Source of the DNA: Terribacillus halophilus
Lineage (GTDB): Bacteria > Bacillota > Bacilli > Bacillales > Amphibacillaceae
Direction of reading: 5' to 3'
Assembly (NCBI RefSeq): GCF_900162685.1
Contig: NZ_LT727828.1
Span: 393,703-457,702, forward strand
Length of the DNA stretch: 64,000 nt
The notes beneath the pieces were generated by a model. The model had not been told where the DNA came from and ran no database searches. It saw only the letters and a program-made list of their open reading frames with translations. Below are positions 1 through 8,372 of the stretch, in pieces. A program made the translations under genes and the position numbers. Position 1 is the first letter of the stretch. The number at the start of each line of letters is the position of its first letter.

Positions 1-61
1 TGGAAGGGCGATCCTTGTTAAAACCATATGAAGTAAAAGTGTTACAGTTCTAAAGATTTTA

Positions 62-90
62 TTGACATTTTTGACAGCTGCTGATATTGT
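62..90 (+). promoter_or_regulatory. SigA promoter of mmuPM
   Basis: A perfect -35 TTGACA (62-67) is separated by 17 bases from TATTGT (85-90), which places the RNA start near 97, just before the SAM riboswitch. Confidence 0.8.
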
Positions 91-107
91 AAATGCAATT
101 CCATAAT

Positions 108-209
108 CTTATCCAGAGAAGCAGAGGGACTGGCCCTATGAAGCTTCAGCAACAGGTCGCAATGATACTGTGCTAATTCCAGCGGGTGGATGCCACCTGA
201 TAGATGAGA
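108..209 (+). promoter_or_regulatory. SAM-I (S-box) riboswitch
   Basis: The conserved S-box core is readable: CTTATC at 108, the AGAGAAGCAGAGGGACTGGCCC segment from 115, GAAGC near 140, GCAACAG near 149, TGCTAATTCC at 171-180, and GATGAGA at 203-209 closing the P1 helix with the first element. This class binds S-adenosylmethionine and stops transcription of methionine-related genes when SAM is plentiful. It lies between a strong promoter and a terminator, directly ahead of mmuP, so S-methylmethionine use should be switched on by SAM shortage. The family assignment rests on primary sequence and element order; no covariance search was run. Confidence 0.93.
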
Positions 210-233
210 CGTTCGCAGATTATTTGTCAGTTC

Positions 234-261
234 AGCACATCCTCGTGGGTGTGCTTTTTTT
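234..261 (+). terminator. Riboswitch-controlled terminator
   Basis: A 9-bp stem (AGCACATCC with GGGTGTGCT, one G-U pair, loop TCGT) is followed by seven T. It is the expression platform of the S-box at 108-209. Confidence 0.88.
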
Positions 262-301
262 GTTGGCAAAATACTTAGACTGATAGAAATGAGGCTGTAA
301 C

Positions 302-1720
302 ATGACATCGAAACCAAATTTTAAACGACACATGCAGGCGCGTCATCTTATTATGCTTTCACTTGGCGGTGTAATTGGGACAGGGTTGTTTCTAAGCTCT
401 GGTTACACAATCCAGCAAGCTGGTCCGTTTGGAACGGTGCTTGCCTATTTAATTGGAGCGTTAGTTGTTTACCACGTCATGCTTTGTTTAGGCGAACTTG
501 CTGTGCATATGCCAGAAACAGGAGCATTCCATAGCTACTCACATAAGTACATAGGACCAGCAACAGGATATGTTGTTGCATGGCTGTACTGGCTGACATG
601 GACGGTAGCGTTAGGGTCAGAATTTACAGCTGCTGGATTGCTTATGCAGCGCTGGTTTCCGGAAATCAATGTATGGATCTGGAGTGCGCTGTTTGCGGGT
701 TTAGTATTCTTTTTAAATAGTGTAGCCGTCCGCTTTTTTGCTGAATCTGAGTTTTGGTTCTCATTCGTGAAAGTAGCTGCTATTATTCTTTTTATATTAA
801 TTGGAACAGCCGCCATATTCGGAATTATTCCGATGCAAGATACTGATACGGCCCCATTGTTTACGAACTTCACTGATGCTGGACTGCTGCCTAATGGTGC
901 TTTGGCTATTCTTTTAACGATGCTTGCAGTTAATTTTGCTTTTTCCGGTACCGAGTTAATTGGTATAGCGTCAGGAGAGACAGAAGATCCGCAGAAAACC
1001 GTACCAAAAGCAATTCGTACCACAGTCATCAGGCTGGTTATCTTCTTTGTCGGGACCGTTATGGTGCTATCCGCCTTGCTTCCTTTTCAAGAAGCTGGGG
1101 TACTGGAAAGTCCCTTTGTAACGGTAATGTCACGGATTGGAATACCATATGCTGCGGATGTGATGAACTTTGTCATTTTGACAGCAATTCTTTCGGCTGC
1201 GAATTCAGGGTTGTATGCTTCGAGCAGAATGTTATGGTCACTCGGAGATAAACAGCTCATTCCGCAATATTTCGCCAAGCTTTCTAAACAAGGGATCCCA
1301 CTGCGGGCGACTATCTGGAGCATGGGAGGAGGAGCACTCGCTTTGTTGTCGAGCATTATTGCGCCGGAAACAATCTATCTCGTTTTAGTATCTGTTTCTG
1401 GCCTTGCGGTTGTAGCAGTATGGATGAGCATTGCTTTATCCCAATTCCTCTTCCGGCGTCGTTTTCGTGAAGCGGGGCACGCGGACAACGAACTTGGCTA
1501 CCGAACGCCATGGTATCCAGTTGTGCCGATTACAGCTTTCTTGTTATGTCTGGCGTCTGTGGTTGGGATCGCATTTGATCCTACCCAGGTAATTGCCTTG
1601 TATTGTACAATCCCATTCGTCCTGTTTTGTTATGCTGCATATTATATTACCGAATATACAAAAAAGAGGAGACAACGTCATGCCAAGCAATCCGATTCAA
1701 CATCTGCTAAGCAAGCATAA
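302..1720 (+). CDS. mmuP: S-methylmethionine permease
   Basis: This is a 472-residue amino acid permease of the APC superfamily with about 12 hydrophobic segments. The N-terminal glycine-rich segment GGVIGTGLF (residues 22-30) is the substrate-site signature of the family. The protein matches recalled E. coli MmuP nearly along its full length, including the stretches [18 protein letters not shown] and [10 protein letters not shown]. It should import S-methylmethionine by proton symport. It is transcribed behind the SAM riboswitch and overlaps the next gene, mmuM, by about 40 bases, so the two are translated from one mRNA. The ATG at 302 has only a weak upstream GAGG, but no better start exists downstream. 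Confidence 0.93.
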   Translation: MTSKPNFKRHMQARHLIMLSLGGVIGTGLFLSSGYTIQQAGPFGTVLAYLIGALVVYHVMLCLGELAVHMPETGAFHSYSHKYIGPATGYVVAWLYWLTWTVALGSEFTAAGLLMQRWFPEINVWIWSALFAGLVFFLNSVAVRFFAESEFWFSFVKVAAIILFILIGTAAIFGIIPMQDTDTAPLFTNFTDAGLLPNGALAILLTMLAVNFAFSGTELIGIASGETEDPQKTVPKAIRTTVIRLVIFFVGTVMVLSALLPFQEAGVLESPFVTVMSRIGIPYAADVMNFVILTAILSAANSGLYASSRMLWSLGDKQLIPQYFAKLSKQGIPLRATIWSMGGGALALLSSIIAPETIYLVLVSVSGLAVVAVWMSIALSQFLFRRRFREAGHADNELGYRTPWYPVVPITAFLLCLASVVGIAFDPTQVIALYCTIPFVLFCYAAYYITEYTKKRRQRHAKQSDSTSAKQA

Positions 1721-2615
1721 AATAATGATACTAGATGGTGCATTAGGAACAGAACTGGAAAGGCAGGGCTGCAGCCTGGATGACCCATTATGGTCAGCAC
1801 GCATTCTTCTGGAGCAGCCAGAATTAATTCGCCAAACACACCTGAATTATTTCCGAGCTGGTGCCGATTGTGCTATAACCTCAAGCTATCAAGCTTCTGT
1901 TGAGGGGTTCCAATCTCATGGTTTGGAGGAAAAAGAAGCGCAGGACTTGATTGGAAAAACAGTTAAGTTAGCAGCAGAAGCAAGAGAGATTTATAGGCAA
2001 GAAGCAAACGATTCTAATCAAGTGTCACCGCTCGTTGCAGGATCGGTGGGGCCATATGGTGCCTTTTTGGCCGATGGCTCAGAATACCGAGGGGACTATC
2101 AAGTGTCTGACGAGGTATTGAAACAATTTCACAAACCTCGTATTCAAGCTTTGCTGGAAGCTGGTGCGGATCTGCTTGCTTTTGAAACGATTCCCTCCGT
2201 ACGTGAAGCCGAAATCTTAATCAAACTTTTAAAAGAATTTCCCGATGCTTCAGCATGGCTTACTTTTACTCTGCGTGATTCGAAAACTATTAGTGATGGG
2301 ACACTACTTGCTCGCTGTGCAGAACTGGCAGCTAGTAGTAATCAGATTGCGGCAATTGGCTTAAACTGTGCGCCTATCTCTGTGGTGACAGACGCTGTGA
2401 AGGAACTTAAGAAACATACATCGCAACCAATTATTGTTTATCCAAATTCTGGTGAAAAATATGATGCGGTGTCGAAAACATGGTCAGGTGCACAGGGAGA
2501 TGAATCGCTTGCTGGCTGCTCTCCGACATGGTATAAAGCTGGTGCCCAAATTATTGGCGGGTGCTGCCGAACGACGCCGCAGCAGATTCAGCACTTGGCC
2601 AAGCGATGGCGCTAG
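1680..2615 (+). CDS. mmuM: Homocysteine S-methyltransferase
   Basis: This 311-residue zinc enzyme transfers a methyl group from S-methylmethionine to homocysteine, giving two methionines. The N-terminal [12 protein letters not shown] (from residue 19) and three zinc-ligand cysteines, C230 (GLNCA) and C295/C296 (GGCCRTTP), are intact. The reading frame is open upstream to 1593, but the ATG at 1680 is preceded by AGAGGAGACAACGTC and gives the normal N-terminus, so I use it. The start lies inside the 3' end of mmuP. Together with the permease and the upstream SAM riboswitch this forms a two-gene methionine salvage operon. Confidence 0.94.
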   Translation: MPSNPIQHLLSKHKIMILDGALGTELERQGCSLDDPLWSARILLEQPELIRQTHLNYFRAGADCAITSSYQASVEGFQSHGLEEKEAQDLIGKTVKLAAEAREIYRQEANDSNQVSPLVAGSVGPYGAFLADGSEYRGDYQVSDEVLKQFHKPRIQALLEAGADLLAFETIPSVREAEILIKLLKEFPDASAWLTFTLRDSKTISDGTLLARCAELAASSNQIAAIGLNCAPISVVTDAVKELKKHTSQPIIVYPNSGEKYDAVSKTWSGAQGDESLAGCSPTWYKAGAQIIGGCCRTTPQQIQHLAKRWR

Positions 2616-2693
2616 GATTGCAATTGATGTTTGGCAATGGGGAAACAGAGGAAGAGTAATGTATCATTTATACAGACAAAGGAGAGTTTCCCC

Positions 2694-3560
2694 ATGGAAC
2701 CAAAAGATATGATGAATGGCCAGACAAGTACCCACCAGCAGGATCGTCAACCTGGTATTGAAGCGAAGATGGATCCATTGCCGCATCAACCGCTCGACTA
2801 TAAAGGTGCTGGCAGATTGGAAGGAAAAGCAGCCCTTATTACTGGAGGCGATTCTGGCATTGGCCGTGCAGTAGCTGTATTATATGCCAAGGAAGGTGCA
2901 GACGTGGCAATCTCCTATCTCGATGAAGCAGAAGATGCAGAGGAAACGAAGCGTCTTGTGGAAGCAGAAGGAAAACGCTGCTTGCTGCTGCCGGGAGATA
3001 TTAAAGATGAAGAGCATTGTATCAACTTAGTCGAGAAGACAGTTGAGGAATATGGTAAGATCAATATTCTCGTCAACAATGCAGCGATTCAATATGTGAG
3101 AGAAGATGTTTTGGAGATTTCTTCAGAGCAATTTGAAGAAGTGTTCCAAGTCAATTTCTTCTCCCAATTTTATTTAACGAAAGCAGCAGTGCGCCATATG
3201 GAAGCAGGCGACTCGATTATAAGTACATCTTCTATCAATGCTTATCGCGGGAATCCAATGTTCATGGACTACTCTGCGACCAAAGGGGCGATTACAGCTT
3301 GGACACGCAGTATCGCGCAAAGTCTTATTAAGAAAGGGATTCGTGCCAATTCGGTTGCGCCTGGACCAGTCTGGACACCGCTCATTCCAGCTACAATTGG
3401 CGAAGATAAAATTGAACAGTTTGGCCAAGACAGCTTAATGGGCCGTCCAGGTCAGCCATCTGAACATGCGTGGCCTTATGTCATGCTTGCTTCAGATGAA
3501 GCTTCTTATATGACAGGGCAAGCCATCCATATTAACGGCGGTTCTTACACATCATCTTGA
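2694..3560 (+). CDS. NAD(P)-dependent SDR oxidoreductase, YhdF/GSP39-like
   Basis: A 288-residue short-chain dehydrogenase. A 45-residue polar N-terminal extension precedes the Rossmann motif TGGDSGIGRA (from residue 50). NNA, the catalytic YxxxK (Y193, K197 in DYSATKGAI) and the C-terminal TGQAIHINGG are present. This clade (B. subtilis YhdF, YhxC and general stress protein 39) is usually linked to general stress; the substrate is unknown. The start is the ATG after AAAGGAGAGTTTCCCC; an upstream in-frame ATG at 2631 lacks a ribosome-binding site. It sits 78 bases after mmuM without a visible terminator between them, so some readthrough from the riboswitch operon is possible. Confidence 0.88.
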   Translation: MEPKDMMNGQTSTHQQDRQPGIEAKMDPLPHQPLDYKGAGRLEGKAALITGGDSGIGRAVAVLYAKEGADVAISYLDEAEDAEETKRLVEAEGKRCLLLPGDIKDEEHCINLVEKTVEEYGKINILVNNAAIQYVREDVLEISSEQFEEVFQVNFFSQFYLTKAAVRHMEAGDSIISTSSINAYRGNPMFMDYSATKGAITAWTRSIAQSLIKKGIRANSVAPGPVWTPLIPATIGEDKIEQFGQDSLMGRPGQPSEHAWPYVMLASDEASYMTGQAIHINGGSYTSS

Positions 3561-3567
3561 TTCATTA

Positions 3568-3599
3568 GACCCTGTCGGTTTTCGACAGGGTCTTCTTTG
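3568..3599 (+). terminator. Rho-independent terminator
   Basis: GACCCTGTCG and CGACAGGGTC form a 10-bp stem with a short TTTT-type loop, followed by a T-rich run. It ends the SDR transcript. Confidence 0.85.
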
Positions 3600-3671
3600 T
3601 TTAACGTGGAGAGGATAGGGAACAACAATCTTATCAGGTGATAAGCAGAACTGACGGGAGGAGGGGGAAAC

Positions 3672-4100
3672 TTGTATATAAAATTCCATGATGAAAATCA
3701 TGAAATCAAATACCAAAACTTGCGAGCAGGTATTGGGAAGTCGGAGTTTTTAAATAATAAAGGCTGCCTCGCTGTTTTATACATGATGGCTGGGGATAGC
3801 AGGCTGGAGAAACTGTTTAAGCCATACTTCCAGATTGAAAATTGCCATTTTGCGTATGAGCAAATGTTTAAAGATTATGAACTGGACAGCGATTTGCTGC
3901 AACTAGCTAAGCTTGGAGCCCATCTATTTGACGGTCATATCGAAATGACACCGATGCTGCTTGATGAGATACACGAAGACCGAGATTGGTTCCTAGCATG
4001 GAATGCAGTAATGATGAGGCGCTTTGGTACCGTAACTGGCTACGAAGTACCTTCGAATAAGTTTTTCCAAGGCTATATTTCGCAAGATTTTAGTGTGTAA
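3672..4100 (+). CDS. Hypothetical protein, possibly DUF6075-like
   Basis: A 142-residue soluble protein starting with TTG; GGGAGGAGGGGG immediately upstream is a very strong ribosome-binding site. It begins with a short charged segment (FHDENHEIKY), has an aromatic-rich middle, and ends in a segment with WNAVMMRRFGTVTGY. This order resembles small DUF6075 proteins of Bacillaceae from memory, but I cannot verify that. No transmembrane segment, signal peptide or recognised catalytic motif is visible. It is a single gene between two terminators (3568-3599 and 4118-4169). The function is unknown. Confidence 0.7.
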   Translation: MYIKFHDENHEIKYQNLRAGIGKSEFLNNKGCLAVLYMMAGDSRLEKLFKPYFQIENCHFAYEQMFKDYELDSDLLQLAKLGAHLFDGHIEMTPMLLDEIHEDRDWFLAWNAVMMRRFGTVTGYEVPSNKFFQGYISQDFSV

Positions 4101-4117
4101 AAATATTAGTTGACTTG

Positions 4118-4169
4118 AAACCGAACTATGATGACATTCAGTAGAGTGCACATAAGTTTGGTTTTTTTT
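4118..4169 (+). terminator. Terminator with CATAAGTT-GGTT arm
   Basis: AAACCGAACTA pairs with TAAGTTTGGTT around an approximately 20-base loop and is followed by eight T. The 3' arm ACATAAGTTTGGTTTTT is almost the same as the 3' arm of the terminator at 63745-63799. Confidence 0.6.
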
Positions 4170-4210
4170 AAGCATTCAATCAAATAAATGAGAGCCTTGA
4201 ATAAATGCAT

Positions 4211-4239
4211 AAAAAAATATCCAACGAAAGCCGTTGGAT
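4211..4239 (-). terminator. Orphan minus-strand terminator
   Basis: ATCCAACG (4219-4226) and CGTTGGAT (4232-4239) form an 8-bp perfect stem with a 5-base loop. Seven A at 4211-4217 make a U-run only when read on the minus strand. No minus-strand gene precedes it. Confidence 0.6.
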
Positions 4240-4319
4240 AGAAAATTGAGTAACAAAATAAAATAAGGGGGTTCATTACTTATACCTTCTAGTAAAAAAA
4301 TTAAACCTGACAGATGGTT

Positions 4320-4350
4320 GGTTATCTAGGAAATATAACCTCTTTTTTTT
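4320..4350 (+). terminator. Plus-strand terminator-like hairpin
   Basis: GGTTAT and ATAACC form a 6-bp stem with a 9-base loop, followed by TCTTTTTTTT. It is about 150 bases downstream of the previous terminator, in a stretch without a recognisable gene (4170-4440). Confidence 0.5.
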
Positions 4351-4446
4351 GTTGGAATTCATTGGCATATATATGTGATGCTCAAATTCTAATTTAATAC
4401 ACGATAATAGTATTTTTATCTTATAGAGTTCCTGCTTAAAAAGCTA

Positions 4447-4475
4447 TTTTCATTATTGTTTATTTGTATTACAAT
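4447..4475 (+). promoter_or_regulatory. Promoter of the glucarate operon
   Basis: TTTTCA (4447-4452), a 17-base spacer and TACAAT (4470-4475). The -10 lies inside the palindromic operator 4456-4482, the same geometry as at garD. Confidence 0.6.
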
Positions 4476-4482
4476 TAAACAA
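4456..4482 (+). promoter_or_regulatory. Palindromic operator, probable YcbG site
   Basis: Thirteen-base arms TTGTTTATTTGTA and TACAATTAAACAA flank one central T and match at 12 of 13 positions. The right arm, read on the other strand, is TTGTTTAATTGTA, identical to the left arm of the garD site at 59536. GntR/FadR proteins bind such odd-length palindromes. Confidence 0.7.
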
Positions 4483-4486
4483 ATTA

Positions 4487-4501
4487 ATTGATAGCGCTTA
4501 C
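4487..4501 (+). promoter_or_regulatory. cre (CcpA) box
   Basis: TTGATAGCGCTTACT matches WTGNAANCGNWNNCW at all fixed positions except one. It lies between the promoter and the kdgD ribosome-binding site, where bound CcpA would block elongation. Confidence 0.65.
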
Positions 4502-4516
4502 TTAAGGAGGTACACA

Positions 4517-5449
4517 ATGGGGCAATCAACAGGAATTGCAAAAGGAATCCTTGGGTTTCCGGTAGCACCGTTTACTGCAGAAGGAAAGTTAGATGAAAAG
4601 GCATTATATGAAAATGTTAACTTTCTAGTAGAAGAAGGGCTTGATGCCATCTATATCGCGTGCGGTGCAGGTGAATTTCAATCCTTGGATAAGTCCGAAT
4701 TTGAGACGATGCTTGATGTAGCAAATGAAGCTGTTGGTGGCAAAGTACCAATCTACACAGGTGTTGGCGGTAATTTGAAGTCTGCAATGGCACTTGCGGC
4801 ACTGTCAGAAGAAAAAGGAGCAGACGGTTATTTGCTGCTTCCACCTTACTTAATTCATGGGGAACAGGAAGGGCTTTACCAGTATGCTAAAGAAATATTC
4901 GAGAGTGCGCCGTCATTAGATGGCATTCTCTATCAAAGAGACAACGCAGTCTATTCCGTTGAAACGGTAAGGCGGCTCACAGCATTTCCACAGCTAAAAG
5001 GACTGAAGGATGGAATAGGAAACATGGACATGAATATCTGTCTGACCCACGAATTTAAAGACAGATTGGAATTCTTGAATGGGATGCCAATGGCAGAGGT
5101 GACAATGCCTGCATATATTCCGCTCGGTATTACATCATACTCTTCGGCTATTTCCAATTACATTCCGCATATTTCCCGTCAGTATTATGAAGCACTATTG
5201 GCTGGAGATCAGGAAACATTAAATGAATTATATACAGATGTTATCCTGCCAATAAATCATATTCGCAAACAGCGAAAAGGCTATGCGGTTTCGTTGATTA
5301 AAGCGGGAATGGAAATTGTTGGTCTGCAAACAAAAGGATATGTTCGTCCGCCGGTTACACCTGTAACAAATGAGCATTATCAGGAAATGGAAAAGATCTT
5401 AGCGAAAGCATTGGAAAAGTATCCGAAAAAAGTAAAAACACAGAGATAA
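4517..5449 (+). CDS. kdgD: 5-dehydro-4-deoxyglucarate dehydratase
   Basis: A 310-residue member of the DapA/NAL aldolase family. It dehydrates and decarboxylates 5-keto-4-deoxyglucarate to 2,5-dioxopentanoate. The Schiff-base lysine is K164 in LKGLKDG, and the N-terminal GILGFPVAPFTAEGKLDEKA is typical of the KdgD branch. It is first in an operon with ycbD, the same order as B. subtilis ycbCD. AAGGAGG sits 8 bases before the ATG. Expression is likely under the operator at 4456-4482 and the cre box at 4487. Confidence 0.93.
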   Translation: MGQSTGIAKGILGFPVAPFTAEGKLDEKALYENVNFLVEEGLDAIYIACGAGEFQSLDKSEFETMLDVANEAVGGKVPIYTGVGGNLKSAMALAALSEEKGADGYLLLPPYLIHGEQEGLYQYAKEIFESAPSLDGILYQRDNAVYSVETVRRLTAFPQLKGLKDGIGNMDMNICLTHEFKDRLEFLNGMPMAEVTMPAYIPLGITSYSSAISNYIPHISRQYYEALLAGDQETLNELYTDVILPINHIRKQRKGYAVSLIKAGMEIVGLQTKGYVRPPVTPVTNEHYQEMEKILAKALEKYPKKVKTQR

Positions 5450-5463
5450 AGGAGAGCTAATAC

Positions 5464-6930
5464 ATGCCTATAAATGTGACAACGAATGTATACCGTAACT
5501 TTATCAACGGTGAATGGCAAGATTCTGAATCTGGTGAACAGATTACTGTGAAAAATCCTGCTGACACTGAAACACCAGTTGGTCAGATCCAAAGCTCAAG
5601 TGCTGCAGATTTAGAGGCTGCAATTGAGGCGGCTGACACAGCGCGTAAAGAATGGCGGAACCTGACTGGAGCTGCACGCGGAGAATTTCTTTATCGAGTA
5701 GCAGCTAAGCTTGAAGAGAAGGCAGAAGAGATTGCTGAAACAGCCACAAAAGAAATGGGCAAGACATTACCGGAAGCACGCGGAGAAACCCAGCGAGGTA
5801 TCGCTATTTTAAAATATTATGCTGGTGAAGGGATGCGCCAGATTGGGGATGTTATTCCGTCAACTGATCCGGGTGCTTTTATGTACACGACACGTGTTCC
5901 GCTCGGAGTTGTGGGTGTGATTGCTCCTTGGAACTTCCCGGTTGCAATTCCTATATGGAAAATGGCACCTGCGCTTATTTATGGTAACACGATTGTTTTC
6001 AAACCAGCATCCGAAACAGCGATAACAGCTATTAAGATCATGGAATGCTTTGAAGCTGCTGGACTGCCTAAAGGGGTCGTCAATTTGGTTACAGGAGCGG
6101 GATCTGTTATCGGCAAAGGTCTAGCAGAACATCCAAAAGTAAATGGCATCACATTTACAGGCTCCAACAATGTCGGAAAGGGTATCGGACTTTCTGCTTT
6201 AGAGCGAGGTGCTAAATATCAGCTTGAGATGGGTGGTAAGAATCCGGTTATTGTGGCAGCAGATGCTGATATTGAGCAGGCAGTAGAAGCGACAATTAGC
6301 GGTGCTTTCCGTTCCACAGGACAGAAATGTACGGCGACAAGCAGAGTCATTGTAGAAGCGCCAATTTACGATGTTTTTCGGGATCGCTTAATTGAAAAAA
6401 CAAAGGAAATTACAATAGGAAACAGTCTGCAAGATGATGTATGGCTCGGACCGATTGCAAGTGAGGCGCAGCTCCATAACTGCTTGTATTACATCCAAAA
6501 AGGGATAGAGGAAGGCGCGAAGTTAGTGCTAGGTGGCGAACAGCTGACAGATGGCGACTATAGTAAAGGCTTTTACGTGCAGCCGACAATCTTTGAAGGT
6601 GTATCAAATGATATGATTATAGCTCAAGAGGAAATTTTCGGTCCAGTTATTGCTTTAATTAAGGTAGAATCAGAAGAACAAGCAATTGATGTAGCGAACG
6701 ATGTGAAATTTGGATTGAGTGCATCTATTTTCACGAAGAATATTGGTCGCTTCATGAAATTTGTTGAAGATATGGAAGCAGGCCTTGTCCGAGTAAATGC
6801 AGAAAGTGCTGGAGTGGAACTGCAGGCGCCATTCGGCGGTATGAAACAATCCAGTTCTCATTCAAGAGAACAAGGTGAAGCAGCGAAGGAATTCTTCACA
6901 AGTATCAAAACAGTATTCGTGAAAGGTTAA
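5464..6930 (+). CDS. ycbD: 2,5-dioxovalerate (alpha-ketoglutarate semialdehyde) dehydrogenase
   Basis: A 488-residue aldehyde dehydrogenase that oxidises 2,5-dioxopentanoate to 2-oxoglutarate, the last step of glucarate/galactarate breakdown. E255 (LEMGGKNPV) and the nucleophile C289 (GQKCTATSR) are present, and [10 protein letters not shown] marks the cofactor-binding region. It follows kdgD after 14 bases (AAAGGAGAG ribosome-binding site) and is the counterpart of B. subtilis YcbD. A terminator follows, so gudP and gudD are partly separate. Confidence 0.93.
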   Translation: MPINVTTNVYRNFINGEWQDSESGEQITVKNPADTETPVGQIQSSSAADLEAAIEAADTARKEWRNLTGAARGEFLYRVAAKLEEKAEEIAETATKEMGKTLPEARGETQRGIAILKYYAGEGMRQIGDVIPSTDPGAFMYTTRVPLGVVGVIAPWNFPVAIPIWKMAPALIYGNTIVFKPASETAITAIKIMECFEAAGLPKGVVNLVTGAGSVIGKGLAEHPKVNGITFTGSNNVGKGIGLSALERGAKYQLEMGGKNPVIVAADADIEQAVEATISGAFRSTGQKCTATSRVIVEAPIYDVFRDRLIEKTKEITIGNSLQDDVWLGPIASEAQLHNCLYYIQKGIEEGAKLVLGGEQLTDGDYSKGFYVQPTIFEGVSNDMIIAQEEIFGPVIALIKVESEEQAIDVANDVKFGLSASIFTKNIGRFMKFVEDMEAGLVRVNAESAGVELQAPFGGMKQSSSHSREQGEAAKEFFTSIKTVFVKG

Positions 6931-6951
6931 AAAGGGCGAAAAGCCCTTTTT
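6929..6951 (+). terminator. Internal terminator of the gud locus
   Basis: AAAAAGGGC and GCCCTTTTT form a 9-bp stem with a GAAAA loop directly after the ycbD stop codon. Confidence 0.8.
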
Positions 6952-6963
6952 CCTTCCTTAATA

Positions 6964-6978
6964 ATGATAACGCTTACA
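6964..6978 (+). promoter_or_regulatory. cre (CcpA) box before gudP
   Basis: ATGATAACGCTTACA fits the cre consensus with one mismatch. It is about 20 bases upstream of the gudP start and suggests that transport and dehydration genes are separately repressed by preferred sugars. Confidence 0.65.
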
Positions 6979-7000
6979 GTGATGCGGGAGGGATACACAC

Positions 7001-8353
7001 ATGGATAGAATCAAAGAGAGTCTGCGAGACCCGCAGGCTAAGAAAACAAGAGTCCGTTGGTTTATCGTATTTATGCTGTTTCTCGTCACATCTGTAAACT
7101 ATGCTGACCGTGCAACTATCAGTATTGCAGGAGATGCAATTCAGCAGGATCTAGGATTAAGTGCTGTCGATATGGGATATGTCTTTTCTGCCTTTGGTTG
7201 GGCTTACGTAATAGGACAGCTGCCAGGCGGTATGCTGCTCGATAAGTTTGGCTCCAAGCTAGTCATTGGTATGAGCATTATGATCTGGTCAATTTTCACT
7301 TTGCTGCAAGGAATGGTCGGATTCTTTGCTGGTGGAACAGCGATTATCATCTTGTTTGCGCTTCGTTTCTTGGTCGGCTTCTCAGAAGCGCCATCATTTC
7401 CAGGAAACAGCCGGGTCGTAGCAGCATGGTTCCCGAATAAGGAACGGGGCACAGCCTCCGCTATTTTTAACTCGGCTCAATATTTTGCTCTTGTCATCTT
7501 TTCACCATTGATGGGTTGGCTAACGTACAGCTTTGGCTGGGAATTTGTCTTTTACGTAATGGGTGCAATTGGTATTGCACTGGCACTAGTCTGGCTAAAA
7601 GTTATCCGTAATCCACGCGAACATCCACGGACAAATCAGGCAGAGATTGATTACATCAAAGCCGGCGGCGGAATGGTTGATATGGACCAAGAGAAGGAAA
7701 ACGTGGAGAAAAAAGAAAAACAATCGCAATGGCCATTTATTAAACAGTTATTGAAAAAACGGATGCTGATCGGTATTTATATCGCGCAGTACTGTATTAC
7801 AACACTGACGTATTTCTTCTTAACTTGGTTCCCTGTCTACTTAGTGCAAGGGCGTGGCATGACAATTTTGGAAGCTGGATTCATTGCTTCTCTCCCTGCG
7901 ATTTGCGGTTTTCTCGGAGGAATCCTCGGCGGGATGTTCTCGGACTTCTTACTAAGAAAAAATATTTCTCTAACTGCAGCGCGTAAAACACCAATCATTA
8001 TCGGAATGCTGCTATCGTGCAGTATGATTATTTGTAACTATGTCGATGCTGAGTGGCTAGTCGTTGCGATTATGTCACTTGCATTCTTCGGTAAAGGCTT
8101 CGGTGCTCTTGGCTGGGCAGTTGTTTCTGATACATCACCAAAGGAGACTGCTGGTGTAAGCGGCGGTTTGTTTAATACATTCGGGAACATAGCCTCTATT
8201 ACGACACCTATCATTATTGGCTATATTGTTAATGCAACTGGCTCCTTCAATGGTGCACTCATTTTTGTTGGTGCTAATGCGTTAGTGGCAATTTTGAGTT
8301 ATTTATTTATTGTAGGCAAAATCGAACGAGTTCAGTTGGAAGTGCCTAAATAA
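7001..8353 (+). CDS. gudP: D-glucarate/galactarate MFS transporter
   Basis: A 450-residue, 12-segment major facilitator of the anion:cation symporter family. The motif VNYADRATISIAG after the first helix and WLPNKERG-like WFPNKERGTASA in the central part are shared with E. coli GudP/GarP and B. subtilis YcbE. A hydrophilic loop around residues 225-250 separates the two halves. It should import glucarate and perhaps galactarate with protons. The ATG has GGGAGGG upstream. It is followed 19 bases later by gudD. Confidence 0.9.
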   Translation: MDRIKESLRDPQAKKTRVRWFIVFMLFLVTSVNYADRATISIAGDAIQQDLGLSAVDMGYVFSAFGWAYVIGQLPGGMLLDKFGSKLVIGMSIMIWSIFTLLQGMVGFFAGGTAIIILFALRFLVGFSEAPSFPGNSRVVAAWFPNKERGTASAIFNSAQYFALVIFSPLMGWLTYSFGWEFVFYVMGAIGIALALVWLKVIRNPREHPRTNQAEIDYIKAGGGMVDMDQEKENVEKKEKQSQWPFIKQLLKKRMLIGIYIAQYCITTLTYFFLTWFPVYLVQGRGMTILEAGFIASLPAICGFLGGILGGMFSDFLLRKNISLTAARKTPIIIGMLLSCSMIICNYVDAEWLVVAIMSLAFFGKGFGALGWAVVSDTSPKETAGVSGGLFNTFGNIASITTPIIIGYIVNATGSFNGALIFVGANALVAILSYLFIVGKIERVQLEVPK

Positions 8354-8372
8354 AATAAGGGGGATTTAAGTT

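Noticed and set aside
42-317. Minus-strand 91-codon open frame at the window start
   Set aside because: It is antisense to the SAM riboswitch and its terminator, has no ribosome-binding site and resembles no protein.
535-1029. Long minus-strand open frame inside mmuP
   Set aside because: It mirrors a membrane-protein coding sequence, a common cause of long antisense frames; no start signal and no family.
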